From Agapetus fuscipes (taxonomy: Eukaryota > Arthropoda > Insecta > Trichoptera > Glossosomatidae), in the NCBI GenBank assembly GCA_951799405.1, contig OX637350.1:10761401-10825400 (forward strand): DNA of 64,000 nt, written 5' to 3'. Of the stretch, positions 18,313 to 29,461 are shown piece after piece. Under the pieces are notes generated by a model, which made no database searches, had not been told where the DNA came from, and saw only the letters and a program-made list of their open reading frames with translations. The position numbers were made by a program, and so were the translations under genes. Numbering within the stretch: position 1 is the first letter of the stretch; each line of letters begins with the position of its first letter.

Positions 18313-21300
18313 ATGCCTTTTGAACATGGAAGTTTGGGCGCATTTTCAGGGCTCAGCATCTGGTGGCTGGGCTTCCTAGGCCTTTCCCGTCAACAGGATC
18401 TGTGTGGCTCACTCAATGGACGAACTATCTATCTTCAACTCGGAGAACACGGCACCATTGTCCATCAAAACCAAGTACAAGAGATTAAGTTACCAACATA
18501 ACATATGAGTGCAACTTTAATGTTACTGCATCAAACCTCCATTCCGCTAGGGGTAGCCAGTACCTAATCTTGACGCAGATGTGTCCTCACTTTGTTCTGC
18601 TCTCACACACTTCTTTCATCTCCTCGACATTCATCAATCTTAATACGTGCTATCATTTTTTTCTCGCAAATTCCAATCATTTTCAATCTAGTTTATATGA
18701 TCAATCCATTGACATGTAATGTAGATTGATCCAATATTTTCTTGGTCAATTCATTCATTCCCTTCCACTCTTACCTTTGACATTCCTTTTGCACATTCTT
18801 TTTGTCCGCATTTCATCAGCCATTCTTTCTAAATCTCTAGATGAAAGATATTTTTGTTAAACATTTTTTTTTACTTTCCAGACATCTGAAAGTAATCTGT
18901 TACGATGTGCAGTTGAACTAATAACATGCCCGTCTTGTTCAATACAAGTTGTTATTAGTAATTTGAATCTCCCTCAAATATGTCATCTCAACAATTTGTG
19001 TAAGTTCCTTCTATTGTATTTTATAGTTTTTTTCATATTTTTGCATAAATACATTAGCCTCAAAATAGTTTAAAAATAATAGTTTTTTAAATAAACTAGT
19101 TGAGAAACTGTAGGTATGCATTTTATAAAGATAAAAATATTAAAACCATTAATAATTTGCCCTGCAAATTATTTGTCACTTTATAATAGAAGGATAAATA
19201 TGGAGCTGATCTAAGAGTTTTTAATTTAATATTCACCTCACCTCAACACCTGAAGTGCATGCGCTTAAAAATGTAACAACTGTATCCACAAACAATGCTA
19301 TGGGAACTCAATATGATATCCATGAATTTAAGGTATGTCGTTAATTCATTCATTAAAATCAACCGATCACATGCTCAAGATGCACACATAATATAGTGAG
19401 GAGGTCTCATGGTATTACTTGTGAATTTCGAAAATAGCACGTATTGCATTTGAATACCTGTGTAAATCACAAAGATGCATCCATTATTTTGTAAAATTTC
19501 AGTGAACCAATCAATGGAGAACTGTCCCTGTGGAGGGCTAACTTTTTGGGAGCCGACGGGACATTCCGAGCCTTCTCACTTCTGCACCGTCACCACAGAC
19601 AATATGTTCACCAGCTCTACGAGGGCCGTCGGAATATCCTTTGATTACGTGCCACAAAACCTGACGGGATCTTTCCAAATCACATACACGGCTCAAAGTA
19701 ACAAAACATCTTTCAATGCTCAATTGACAAAAAACATGGACACCAAAGATTTTATAAATTCACTAAATTCTTCATTAAAATTTAACCGTGGAGTGTAAAC
19801 AAAAATGCATTGAAACTTAAACATTCACTAGAGGCATTGTTTTGGTTTCCTTACATTTTTGTTATAATTTCAAAATTTTATTCTTAGTGCACCAATGACT
19901 AATGAGTACTTATATTTCATAACATAACTTCAATTTAAAATCACATATTCACAGTAATTTTTTATTTAATATTTTATTTTACAGGAAATCAGAATTTCCA
20001 AACTGGCACGATAGGACAAGAGGGGGTCATAAGTTCCCCAAACTTTCCGTCACTCTATCCGAGAGATTTTGGCATAGAGCACGTCCTCTCATGCAACAGT
20101 CAAGATTGCATCATATCAATTATATTTACTGACTTCCTTGTATCACCGTCATCTGTCATGGAGGTAAAAATCATTGGCGATAATATTTGTTATGTGTGAT
20201 CTTACAAATGCAGTTAAACTCAGTTATGACATTCACCAAAATGAAAAGCTTATGGACCTTATGGCCCATGAGCTTACTGATATGTTTAGACTTAATTTCA
20301 TATCATAGTCTTGAGACATAACGAGCTCGCTTCATAGATATAACGTACAAATAATATTAAAAGACAAAGAAAGCTACCCGACTCTACAGAAAACTTTGTC
20401 TAAATGGAGGGTGCCAATCTCTGATGGCTCTAGCCCAAGAAACATTATTTTCTTGTGTTTGACTCCTGTGTCTCAATCGTAATTTCACACGAAAATCCAT
20501 CTAAAACAAAAAATTAAATATGCAAGCTTTTATACCCTGGTGTTCAAACCAATAACAGAAGGTAGGTATTTTTTTTACCTACTGATGTACATAAACAGTA
20601 ACGACTTTAAGAAGTGAAATTCATTGGCCCCTCTGTACTCGTTACAACCGAGATTGACTGTAATATTAAATTATCAATAACCATTTTTTTCTTGTAGTTT
20701 TATGACTCAGATGGAAAACCTCTCCAGTTGGTCTCTGGTCTGATCACCCGCCCTCCGCCTGTAGTGTCCACTGGGGCCACAATGCTCGTGAGATTTTTTG
20801 GAAATGGCGGCACTGCAATGGGATACAAAGCAAAGTATAAATTCACTCAAAACACAACACAAGTTATAGAAAACTTGCATACAGGTATGACAAGAAACAC
20901 ATTTCAATTCCCTATAAATATAAGATTGTCCAAATAGTACCTAATGATTTTAAAATAGTATAATGATTGTTGGACATTTTGTATAGAATTAAAATCACAT
21001 TTTAGGAATCGCTTTGAAGAGAAGAATGGGTTTCTCAATGAGTTGTCAAAGCTGTATCTGACGACACACAAAGTGTCACAATTTTTTGTTGTCGCCCATG
21101 ATTGAATATTGTATTGATGCTGGAGTGATGATTTCCGGGATCTGTTGCCGTGGTCTGTAGGAGCTGGAGCTTCCGGACGTTTCGCCCATTTCTGCGATGG
21201 GCTTCTTCAGCGTGAAGTATGATGATCATCACAGGCCTCACAGTTCTCATCAAGATCATCATCATCATCATACTTCACGCTGAAGAAGCCCATCGCAGAA

Positions 21301-24300
21301 ATGGGTGAAACGTCCGGAAGCTCCAGCTCCTACAGACCACGGCAACAGATCCGGGAAATCATCACTCCAGCATCATCAGCCGGCCGTGTAAGCCTAAAAC
21401 TCTTAACGAATATTGTATTGATCAAACATCGAATATGACTTCCAATGAAAGGTTGAAGCACCCATCTATTCTTCAACATGGTTCATAGCATTCATTTTTA
21501 ATTCTATTCAAACATCATTCTCTTTTGTAGTTTTCCTTGGATCTTGAGACTTTGAACTCTGCTTCTGTTTATGTCTTTCTCATAATGTTTTTTATACAAT
21601 TCATAATGTTTCTAAAAATATAAAGAAGTCACTACCTAGTACCTACCATCATTTCACATGATAAAAACGTTGATTCCAAATTAAATTAAACCAGAGGTTT
21701 ACATTTCTCTTCAGACTGTGGTGGTGAAGTGGATAATCTAGGAGGAACTATTTACATGACACAATTATCTGGATACTATGACTGCATATGGACAATCCAG
21801 CCAGCTCCCTCTTTATCTCACTTCAAAACACACATCTACCTCAAGGTGCTGGAATATCCACAGAACGGTAAGTATTACATTATACATTATGTTGCCAATT
21901 TATCAAAAGCAGGATAAATAGTAATTAGTAACATTGGCCATACTGTGAATTTTATCAGGTACTGCTAATCCTTCTTTTCCTGCTCTTAGGGCATGCTGTT
22001 TCAACAATAGGTTTACAATTCCAAACTGAAAGAAAAGGGCAAATTTACTGTTGTTTGATATAATATGTTGAACCTTCCAGGGGTCAGTAGATATTAGCAT
22101 ATCTATTTGAAGATAGTAAAGAATAAAACATGGCGGTATCACAACTGCTGATCCATTTTATATGGAACAACGATCAGCTGTTCAGGCACCGCCATGTTTT
22201 ATTTTGTCCTAAAATAATAATAATAGGATGATTTATTTTGCGAGCGCTGTTTTTGTCTGTATCACACCTCAAGAGCCCTCTGCGAGCTTGGTCGTTGCTG
22301 TAGAAAGCGCCAATTCTCAAGCAAGACCCAGTTGCTGGACTGGTTGGATGGACCTTTCAGTGACCGGTCTTTGGTAAAGGCTAATGAAATTTTTCAACCC
22401 AGCGAAGAGCACATTTGGAAATATAAATGGAATAGTTTTTGTGCTCCGCCGGGATTCGAATCCACAATCTTCCAATTACGAGTCCGAAGTGTTGCCACTG
22501 GACTACGGACCGGTCCAAGAAATGCCAACAACACGTGGTGTACCTAGCGGTCACCCATCCAAGTAGAATCCGCGCCCAATGTTGCTTAACTTCGGTGATC
22601 TGATGGGAACCGGTGCTTTCATCGTCGTTGACGCTTCTTCTTCCAATAGGTACGATAAGATCTACCAATGGCTGTCGAGACTTCCACCCCAGGCTGTTTT
22701 TTTTAACTTTATTTTTAAGCCACTTGGATATTTATTCAAAAATAATCTTGCTTCCACAGCAAACCCTTCTTTGTAATATAATTACACCCAAAATAGTGAA
22801 TAATATGTTTGTGTAATCTTTAGGTGAATGCTCGGTGAGACTAGGAATCACATCAGACTCTCGGGTTATAGAAGTTCTCACAGCTGATGAAACCAAGCAG
22901 CCCATTGAACATGTGGCTCCAATATCAAAAGGCTTCTACATATCTTTCAAAGGATTTCTGTCTCCATCATCCAAATTAGTGATTGCGTATACAGCTTTCT
23001 CTTACATGGGTAAGTTAAATCACTACCAAATCTTTATACTAAAAGTGAAATAACATTTGATTTTTTTTTTAACTATTTCCTTGTAGATTGTTTGTCAGGC
23101 GTTGACCTACTGTGTCAGAATAAGCGCTGCATTTCAATTCATTTGATGTGCAACTCCATTGATAACTGCGGAGACAATAGTGATGAGATAGGAGACTGTA
23201 CGCAAGGTAAGCTCCAACAAATGTTCATCTATTGTTTATTAGACCTTCTTACAAAGCTTTCCTACAAAATTAATCATTAATCAGTCACAGTCAAGATCAT
23301 GATGTGCCCAGCACGTATGCACTTCACGGAATATTACAGGTTCTTATCTTAGCAATTTCTATCCATCAATAATCTAATAATTGGTAGTTCACTCCCTATG
23401 CATATACATAAGAAGAGATGTGTGGAACTGTGCTTATACATGCTGCACATATATTTACAAGAGCTTATTTTACTTTATAAAACAGGCGAGATACAAGAGG
23501 CCAGCATGCAGTATTGGTGGCCCCTGAGGGGAGCAGGTTCCATGGGATCTGGGGTGGCGGGGGGAGCCCTGGCGGCAGCTGGAGCTGCTCTAGCTGCTGT
23601 GGCCGTCTTGCTGACTGTCACTCTCTGCCGAGCTGCCCTAAGAGTGCGTCCCCCCGGGGCACCCAATGCGCACCACATAGACCATGCTAGGACCATAGCA
23701 CATCTACTGAGTGAGGGGTTTTATTCACAATTAATTTTATTTATTGTGCATCTTTCTTTACAATGAGTGAGACAGACAATCATGATGTCTTCACAATATA
23801 TCCTTCTGTCCCTTCAATAACCTGCAACTCTAAAAGCATTAAAACCTATTTACAGGGGCTTCTTGTGTTTGCTCAATAAACTGTGTAGGATTTCTTCCTT
23901 CTTTTTTACATCTGACTACTTTTAAAACTTACATAATAATTTACTATCAATTTCTTCACAGCTGTCATTTCTTCTTCTTAGAATGAGTTCACAAGTACAA
24001 GTCACAAGTAAGTAAAATTGCCACCATAGTGAACGCTGGCCGGAAGTTTAATATCATTTATGCATTCATTTCCGGATTATCATTGAAGACATTTTTTCTG
24101 ATTTTTTTTTAATTTTCAGTGTTGTAATCCCTGACTAAAACTTAAATTGCTTTGGTAAAATTCTTATCTTCTATTTAATACTTACTGCACATGATTTTCT
24201 TTCCAGACATGGCAGATATGGATGACCGCGATGAGCCACCTACATATGAACCTCCTCCAGAATACAGCCAAGTTGTGAAATCTGCAAAACCACGCAGAAA

Positions 24301-25602
24301 ACACTCAACACAAAGGTGAGGCACTCTCGCAACTTCTTTAAATATGACTTGCTTCTTGTGCATCACATGACAGTGTAAATCTATGTCATTTGATTTCAGA
24401 CTTATTGAAAAGGAATCTGTCCAACCAGAAAACAATCCTCCTGCAGCAAATGTATCACCGGTAAATACCTACAAATATATTGCATAATATTCTTAATATA
24501 GAATTGATATTTTTTACCAATAAGTATATATCAAATTTTGTGTTGTTTTCCAGAGTTCTGGCAATAAGGATCAGTTTGAGAGTACACCTGTCCATCAAGG
24601 ACAAACCTCTCACATGTTCAACTCTTCAATGCTGAGGAGAATATCGGACAACTCCCCGCCAGCCTCTCTTGACACTATAGGATACAATGAAGACCTAGGA
24701 CTCTCGCTCACTCTGTCCACATCTTCTCCAAAAGGTAATCATCACCTGACCCGCCTCGCCATCCACCACCAACTTCCCTTCTCCCGAATTTCAGTCCAAT
24801 TCTTCATCTATTGTGTCACTAAGATGAATACTACTGTATTGTTTTACTTTGACCAAAAAAATGTACGTTGTAACCTATGGTTGTAACATTTTTTACTTCA
24901 CAAAATTAAAAAAATGTTAACATTCTTTTAACATTAATTAAATTTTTAGCTCAATTGAAGTTATTTTTATAGGTAAAGGAAAAGTTTCTATTCTGAAATG
25001 TATTTGCCTCTACCCAGTGCAAAGACAAATTAAAAGTTAGTACTTAACTTTAAAAAACTCATCTAACAGAACTATGTATGCATGGACGTGTGAAGTGTTC
25101 ACCTGCACATAACAAATACATTCTTATTATGCTCAAGGGAATAATTTAATTGATATTATGTTGATTGTTTCAAGGCGTTGCTCGTGTGTCACACCCCCAG
25201 TGGATGCTCTCTGCAACAAACAGAAGCAGAATGATGTCGGAAGGGGCAACACCTTCCAATATCAGTGCAGCGTCATTTGATACCCTGCACTCCAGCCAAG
25301 ACAAAATATTCAACAACATTCCAAGACTCGTCAAATGCCATTCACAAGACAACATGCTTTGCCTGCGACCAGCTGCAACTACCAGCTCCTTCCAAGGCAA
25401 CTCCTGCATCAACATCTCTCCAAGTTCTTACAAGGAAACCAAAGACTTGCTGACATTGAATAACGAGCAACAAGAGCATGTCAATGTTGAACATTCTCAA
25501 GTTTTAGAAGGCAATGTTGCATCATCAAGTAAGGTAAACATTTCGTCACCTGAAAGTTCATTGAAAATAAGTAAACACTCCTCATTAGATACTACTCAAT
25601 AA
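18313..25602 (+). CDS. CUB/LDLa single-pass membrane protein with PPxY tail
   Basis: This is a type I surface protein of unknown function. Clear in-phase exons: 18882-18999, 19503-19697, 19985-20163, 20698-20884, 21715-21867, 22824-23009, 23087-23206, 23486-23710, 24207-24315, 24400-24460, 24554-24734 and 25175-25602. Exon 1, from the ATG at 18313, gives a hydrophobic leader (SIWWLGFLGL) and a CUB-like start, but its frame breaks near 18498. The domains are a degenerate CUB, a typical CUB (GVISSPNFPSLYPRDFG), a third CUB-like unit (DCGGEVDNLGGTIY), one LDLa module (CISIHLMC...CGDNSDE), a Gly/Ala-rich membrane span, and a cytoplasmic tail with PPTY and PPEY, possible WW/Nedd4 docking sites. 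The layout recalls Neto and LRP3/10/12, but similarity is too low to name it. The end of exon 1 is uncertain. Confidence 0.75.
21119..21400. repeat. Palindromic repeat with hammerhead-like core, best copy
   Basis: The arms are about 110 bp and nearly perfect. The plus strand has CTGAAGA (21280-21286), a 6-bp stem (21288-21293 with 21301-21306), GAAAC (21307-21311) and GTC (21312-21314). The minus strand has the same core in the left arm: CTGAAGA at 21210-21204, GAAAC at 21183-21179 and GTC at 21178-21176. The order fits a type I hammerhead. One extra A sits between CTGAAGA and the stem, and stem I pairing is weak. It lies in an intron of the CUB/LDLa gene. Confidence 0.7.
22120..22207. repeat. 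Short foldback hairpin
   Basis: AATAAAACATGGCGGT on the left pairs with ACCGCCATGTTTTATT on the right, with CTGCTGATC/GATCAGCTG inside. It directly abuts the 3' tail of the 5S-tRNA SINE. Confidence 0.75.
22208..22634 (-). mobile_element. Composite SINE: 5S rRNA head + tRNA unit + body
   Basis: Read on the minus strand, the 5' part (22634 down to about 22527) resembles 5S rRNA for most of its length. It includes GATCACCGAAGTTAAGCAAC and TACTTGGATGGGTGACCGC, the latter covering the 5S C-box region. About a dozen bases are missing near its 5' end. A tRNA-like unit follows (about 22520-22440), with A box TAGTCCAGTGG and B box GATTCGAATCCC. Next comes a body of about 200 bp and an ATT-rich tail (22208-22235). 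This order matches known 5S/tRNA chimeric SINEs. It lies in an intron of the CUB/LDLa gene. Confidence 0.8.
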
Positions 25603-25689
25603 AAGCAAATCACATAAATAGTTTGAAATGAAGTAATATTTTTAGATATCCTTTTCAAACAATTCTCGAAAGTGATCAAATTACTTTAT

Positions 25690-26149
25690 TGTATTATTGT
25701 TGAGGGTATGAAGAAGGTTATGACTCTGGAGGAAATGAAAGAAGTATGTAAGGATAGAAAGAAATGGCGGTTGATCTGTGATGTTGGCGGCTAGGGTTTG
25801 TTAAAGTAAAATTGGTTTTTGATTTAGTTTGTTATGTCCATGTATATATTGTTATCTATTGATTTTAAAAATGTAATTTGCCAGGTATGTTCCTTGACTT
25901 ATAGGTTGTTATGCGGCTGACCACCCATACTGTAAAAAAATTGGTTCACTTTGCCAATGTCACCCCTGTTTCAGGGAAGGACGGCAAGAGTTGCAACGCT
26001 TATGTTCATTTGAGATTGGGTTTTTATATTGTAGGTCCACATGCGGCATGTGTTAGCGCGAAATTATACATGTCTGCTTGTGGGAATGCATTTAATATAA
26101 ATCTTAAATGATATATATCTTTGCAGCTTAGATTAGATTAGATTAGATT
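25690..26149 (+). repeat. LINE 3' end (family A) with ORF C-terminus
   Basis: It retains the end of the parent ORF ([20 protein letters not shown], stop after DVGG near 25793), then about 90 bp of 3' UTR, then the 235-bp family A block and a clean TTAGATTAGATTAGATTAGA tail at 26126-26149. It is the best plus-strand example showing that family A is a LINE 3' end. Confidence 0.85.
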
Positions 26150-26375
26150 AGTATGAGGCTGACCACCCATACTGTAAAAAATGGTTCACTTTGCCAACGT
26201 CACCCCTGTTTCAGGGAATGTCGGCAAGAGTTGCAGGTCTTATGTTCATTTGAGGTTTGGATTTTATTTGTAAGTACACAATCAGCATTTGTAAGCGCGA
26301 ACTACACGTGTTTGTTTGTGGGCATACATCCGAGAGCTTTAAATGAATATATCCTTGCAACTAAGATTATTATTT
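26150..26375 (+). repeat. LINE 3'-end repeat (family A), tandem second copy
   Basis: It begins at TAGTATGAGGCTGACC, immediately after the TTAGA tail of the preceding copy and in the same orientation. It ends in CAACTAAGATTATTATT. The head-to-tail pair suggests insertion into the tail of an earlier copy, or a tandem transcript. Confidence 0.85.
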
Positions 26376-26539
26376 ATTATTATTATCCAAGAATTATTGC
26401 AAATATTGTATTTTGTTTAACGAAGGCTTTGAATAATACTTATCAAAAGTAATAATATGACTAGAAACATTAATGTATAGTGAACTAGAAACAGGCACAC
26501 ATCAAACAAACCTTAACGATTGATAACTGTCAGCCAGTC

Positions 26540-26860
26540 CGAAGTCCGGTCAGTAGCTCTATTGCTGATATATGCTGAGAGCTCGGATTCGAATCCCACC
26601 GAGGATGTCAGAAATAATTTCCAGTTTCGGTGTTTGTCAAACCGAAAATAAAATACCCGCAAGGTTCACCACGCCTTTACAAAAAATGAGTACCAGCCTC
26701 CTTGGGAGCTGGGAAACCCCACTTTAACTGAAGTGGTCGGCGTGAGGTCGGCCCCCTTACTTGTAAAAATAAGCAGGTTCCAATCGCCTCATGCGATCCC
26801 CTCGGTGACAGCGTTGACAAGTTACACTGTATGTGTAGGTTAGTTGTGTTTGTGTTGTAG
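26540..26860 (+). mobile_element. tRNA-SINE, degenerate head
   Basis: It matches 52741-53073 through the body: CGGATTCGAATCCCACCGAG (B-box region), GAGTACCAGCCTCC, ACTGAAGTGGTCGGCG and the GTTACACTGTATGTGTAGG end. The A-box region is disrupted. Confidence 0.75.
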
Positions 26861-26869
26861 TCCTGTAAA

Positions 26870-29461
26870 ATAAAGTTCTGCCCATCATAGCAGAGGTTTA
26901 GACATGCAAAATAAGGAACTATGTTGATTATAAAATTCTTGATAAATATTATTTCCGCTACATGTGACAGTTAAATATTTTTGGAAAATACATTTGTTTC
27001 CATTAAAATCATTTGATAAAAAACAGAAGATTTCCAGGATAGCCAACATTGTGGCGCATTATTTTGGCTTCTCTGTTTAGATTGTAGTTACACTGCAGAG
27101 CATTGTTGTTCTCTTTCTAACTAAGAACTATATGCGTTAATGTAAGTTGAAACGGATATACAACATTTCTTTGTGTTTCAACAATTTCCACTCTGCTTTA
27201 TGATTTGTCAATGCCTAGAAACAAACAGTAGTACCTAGCAGCGAACTCTGCACACTACGTTGAGCAAGTTGATGTCATAATTTCACAATAAATAAATCAT
27301 ATGTGTGTTATCTTTAAACAAAAACAATCAGTGTATCATGTATATCATAATAAAATTTATTGAGTAAATTGGTTTTACATTAAAAACATATTTTGGTAGA
27401 TACAAGAGGCATAAGGTATCATTATAAAACACTAATATTAAAATATAAGTAATCTTCAAGGTTCTTATTTAATCCTAGCTTTACTTATGGTACCTTAAGG
27501 TACTGTGACTATATATTTTGATCATTATAAACATTGACCTAGGCATCTACCTGTTTTAACATTTGAAATGATTTCTATGCCCATTTGGTAATCAGGATCA
27601 CATGAAAACATACCCTCATTCACATTTTGGCTGAACTTTTTAAAACATATTTTAATTAAAAGGCTAGTTTTTATTGATCATTGTAACACTGTTAAATGTT
27701 TACATATTTTCAGTAGAGTGATAAATAATTTGTGGATGTTCACACAACTCTTTCTGTCATCATAAACTTGCGCACCGCATTTGACACAGTTTGTCAAAAC
27801 CCTCAGTTTTAACTCTTGCATAATATGTATGGGGATTCTACTGGATATGATATAAAGTTTTGTATTTTTGCTGCACTGTATCAACTGCAAAATTTCCAGG
27901 CGAAGTGGATGTAAGTTGTATAAAGTTGACAGTTTTGGTTGATTACCCGCCTGTCCCTCTGTTAAACGGCGCTAGTGTCGTCGTTCAAATAAGCTTATTG
28001 GCTGCAAAAAAACATCCATGCGCCTATTGGTCCACATCATTATAAGTAATAACAAGGATCAGCTGTTCCCCCTTTTGCTCAGGTGTTGTGTATGACGGCA
28101 GGTAACGAATTTTGAATATGGCAATTAACAATCGCCATTGCAGTTTATATGAGATTTAACACCTATATACACAAACTTTCTGGCAATAGTGATGATTGCC
28201 TCCACACCAAGTATAAAACATAATGAAGCACCAAAAAACAGAGAAAAGTTCAGTTGTGTGTATTATAAATACTAAACATTCAGTGGAAAAAATGGTTACA
28301 TTTGAAGTCAATTTAATCAAAACATTCATCATCCTAGTAATAAGAAATAATTTAAAAATCTCCCCTAATGCTATGGGATACAATGGCTTATTTTTATTCA
28401 TATAATTAATATTCTTCTTACGTAATTTCATAACAAATACTCATTTTGGATAAATTTTACAATGTCAGTGTAAATAAAAAATATACTAAAATTCAAAACT
28501 TCAGAGTTCTGTCATTATCCTGTTTTGGTGCATGCTGTATTTATTACTTTTAGGAGATTATCAAAATATGTATTAGTGAAAAAACCGCAATCAATTAGTT
28601 ATTTTTCAAGAATGTTAGTGTCAACAGTCTTGTAATTCAGTCATCTATGAATTTTAGTGAGTAAACACAGCACTCAAGAAACTACACAATTTCCCAATCA
28701 TGTCAAATAAGCATTTTGAAAATTGCTACTTGTAAAAATGAAGACTATTAAAAATTGAAATACAGTAGTACACATGGTTGGTATATATATTATGGCAATG
28801 GCGAAATCTCAATAAAGACAATATTAATAATAATATTCGTTGCCATACTTCATTAATTAGAAAAGTGAAGTCAAACTACCAACAGCTGTAAAGGTAAATA
28901 GACCAAAAATTATGTACTGCTCAGGAATTCTTTAATATAACGGTAACTGAAGAACACTTCCTTCATAACTGTCATCACTCAACAGAAAGACAGGTGGAAA
29001 ACGTAACTACCGGCGCCATCTTGTAAAACATCACTTTGCAAGTTAACCATGAATTGGCTTTGTTGCTTTGCTAATGGTTCTTACTTTATGCTTTCATAAG
29101 AAAGGGCAATGAACAACTTACATTATAAAAAGTGATGTCAGGAAGGTTGTATTGTAGATAATTTATCAGTTGGCGTCGCCTTCCCACAAATGCCCCCCAT
29201 GTTCATGTACCACTGAACCAATTGTTCTGGAATGATTTGTGAAGTGAAAACATATTCTGAACAATGATAAAATTGTGCTTTTTGTAAAAATACTATCGCA
29301 CATTTTTTGATGGCAAAGGTTACGTTAGTTAACAGTAAAAAATAACAAAATATTAGAGATTAATAAATGGTGATGATTAATAAAAAAATGTATTCAACAT
29401 GACAAGATAAATTCAAAGCTTATGAAATAAGTAATAAAGTAGGGAATTATCGTAGAAGGTT
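26870..29461. other. AT-rich spacer / probable syntenin 3' UTR
   Basis: There is no coding exon that I can support. The part next to 29461 is presumably the minus-strand syntenin 3' UTR; several minus-strand AATAAA words near 27350 could end it. One repeat block (27920-28095) is shared with 47590-47715. Confidence 0.5.
27920..28095 (-). repeat. Dispersed repeat shared with 47.6 kb
   Basis: Its reverse complement matches 47590-47715: CCTGAGCAAAAGG, AACAGCTGATC, GCATGGATGTTTTTT and CAATAAGCTT occur in the same order with scattered differences. No coding frame or terminal structure was recognised. Confidence 0.65.

Noticed and set aside
19240..19332. Possible extra exon of the CUB/LDLa gene ending at a GTATGT donor
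   Set aside because: Its only open frame ends in phase 0, whereas the next exon (19503) needs phase 1. Direct splicing 18999 to 19503 keeps the frame.
22524..22634. Functional 5S rRNA gene
   Set aside because: About 12 bases are missing near the 5' end, there are several mismatches, and it is fused to a tRNA-like unit.
26126..26149. Telomere-like TTAGG array
   Set aside because: The unit is TTAGA and occurs only as short tails of the LINE 3'-end repeat.
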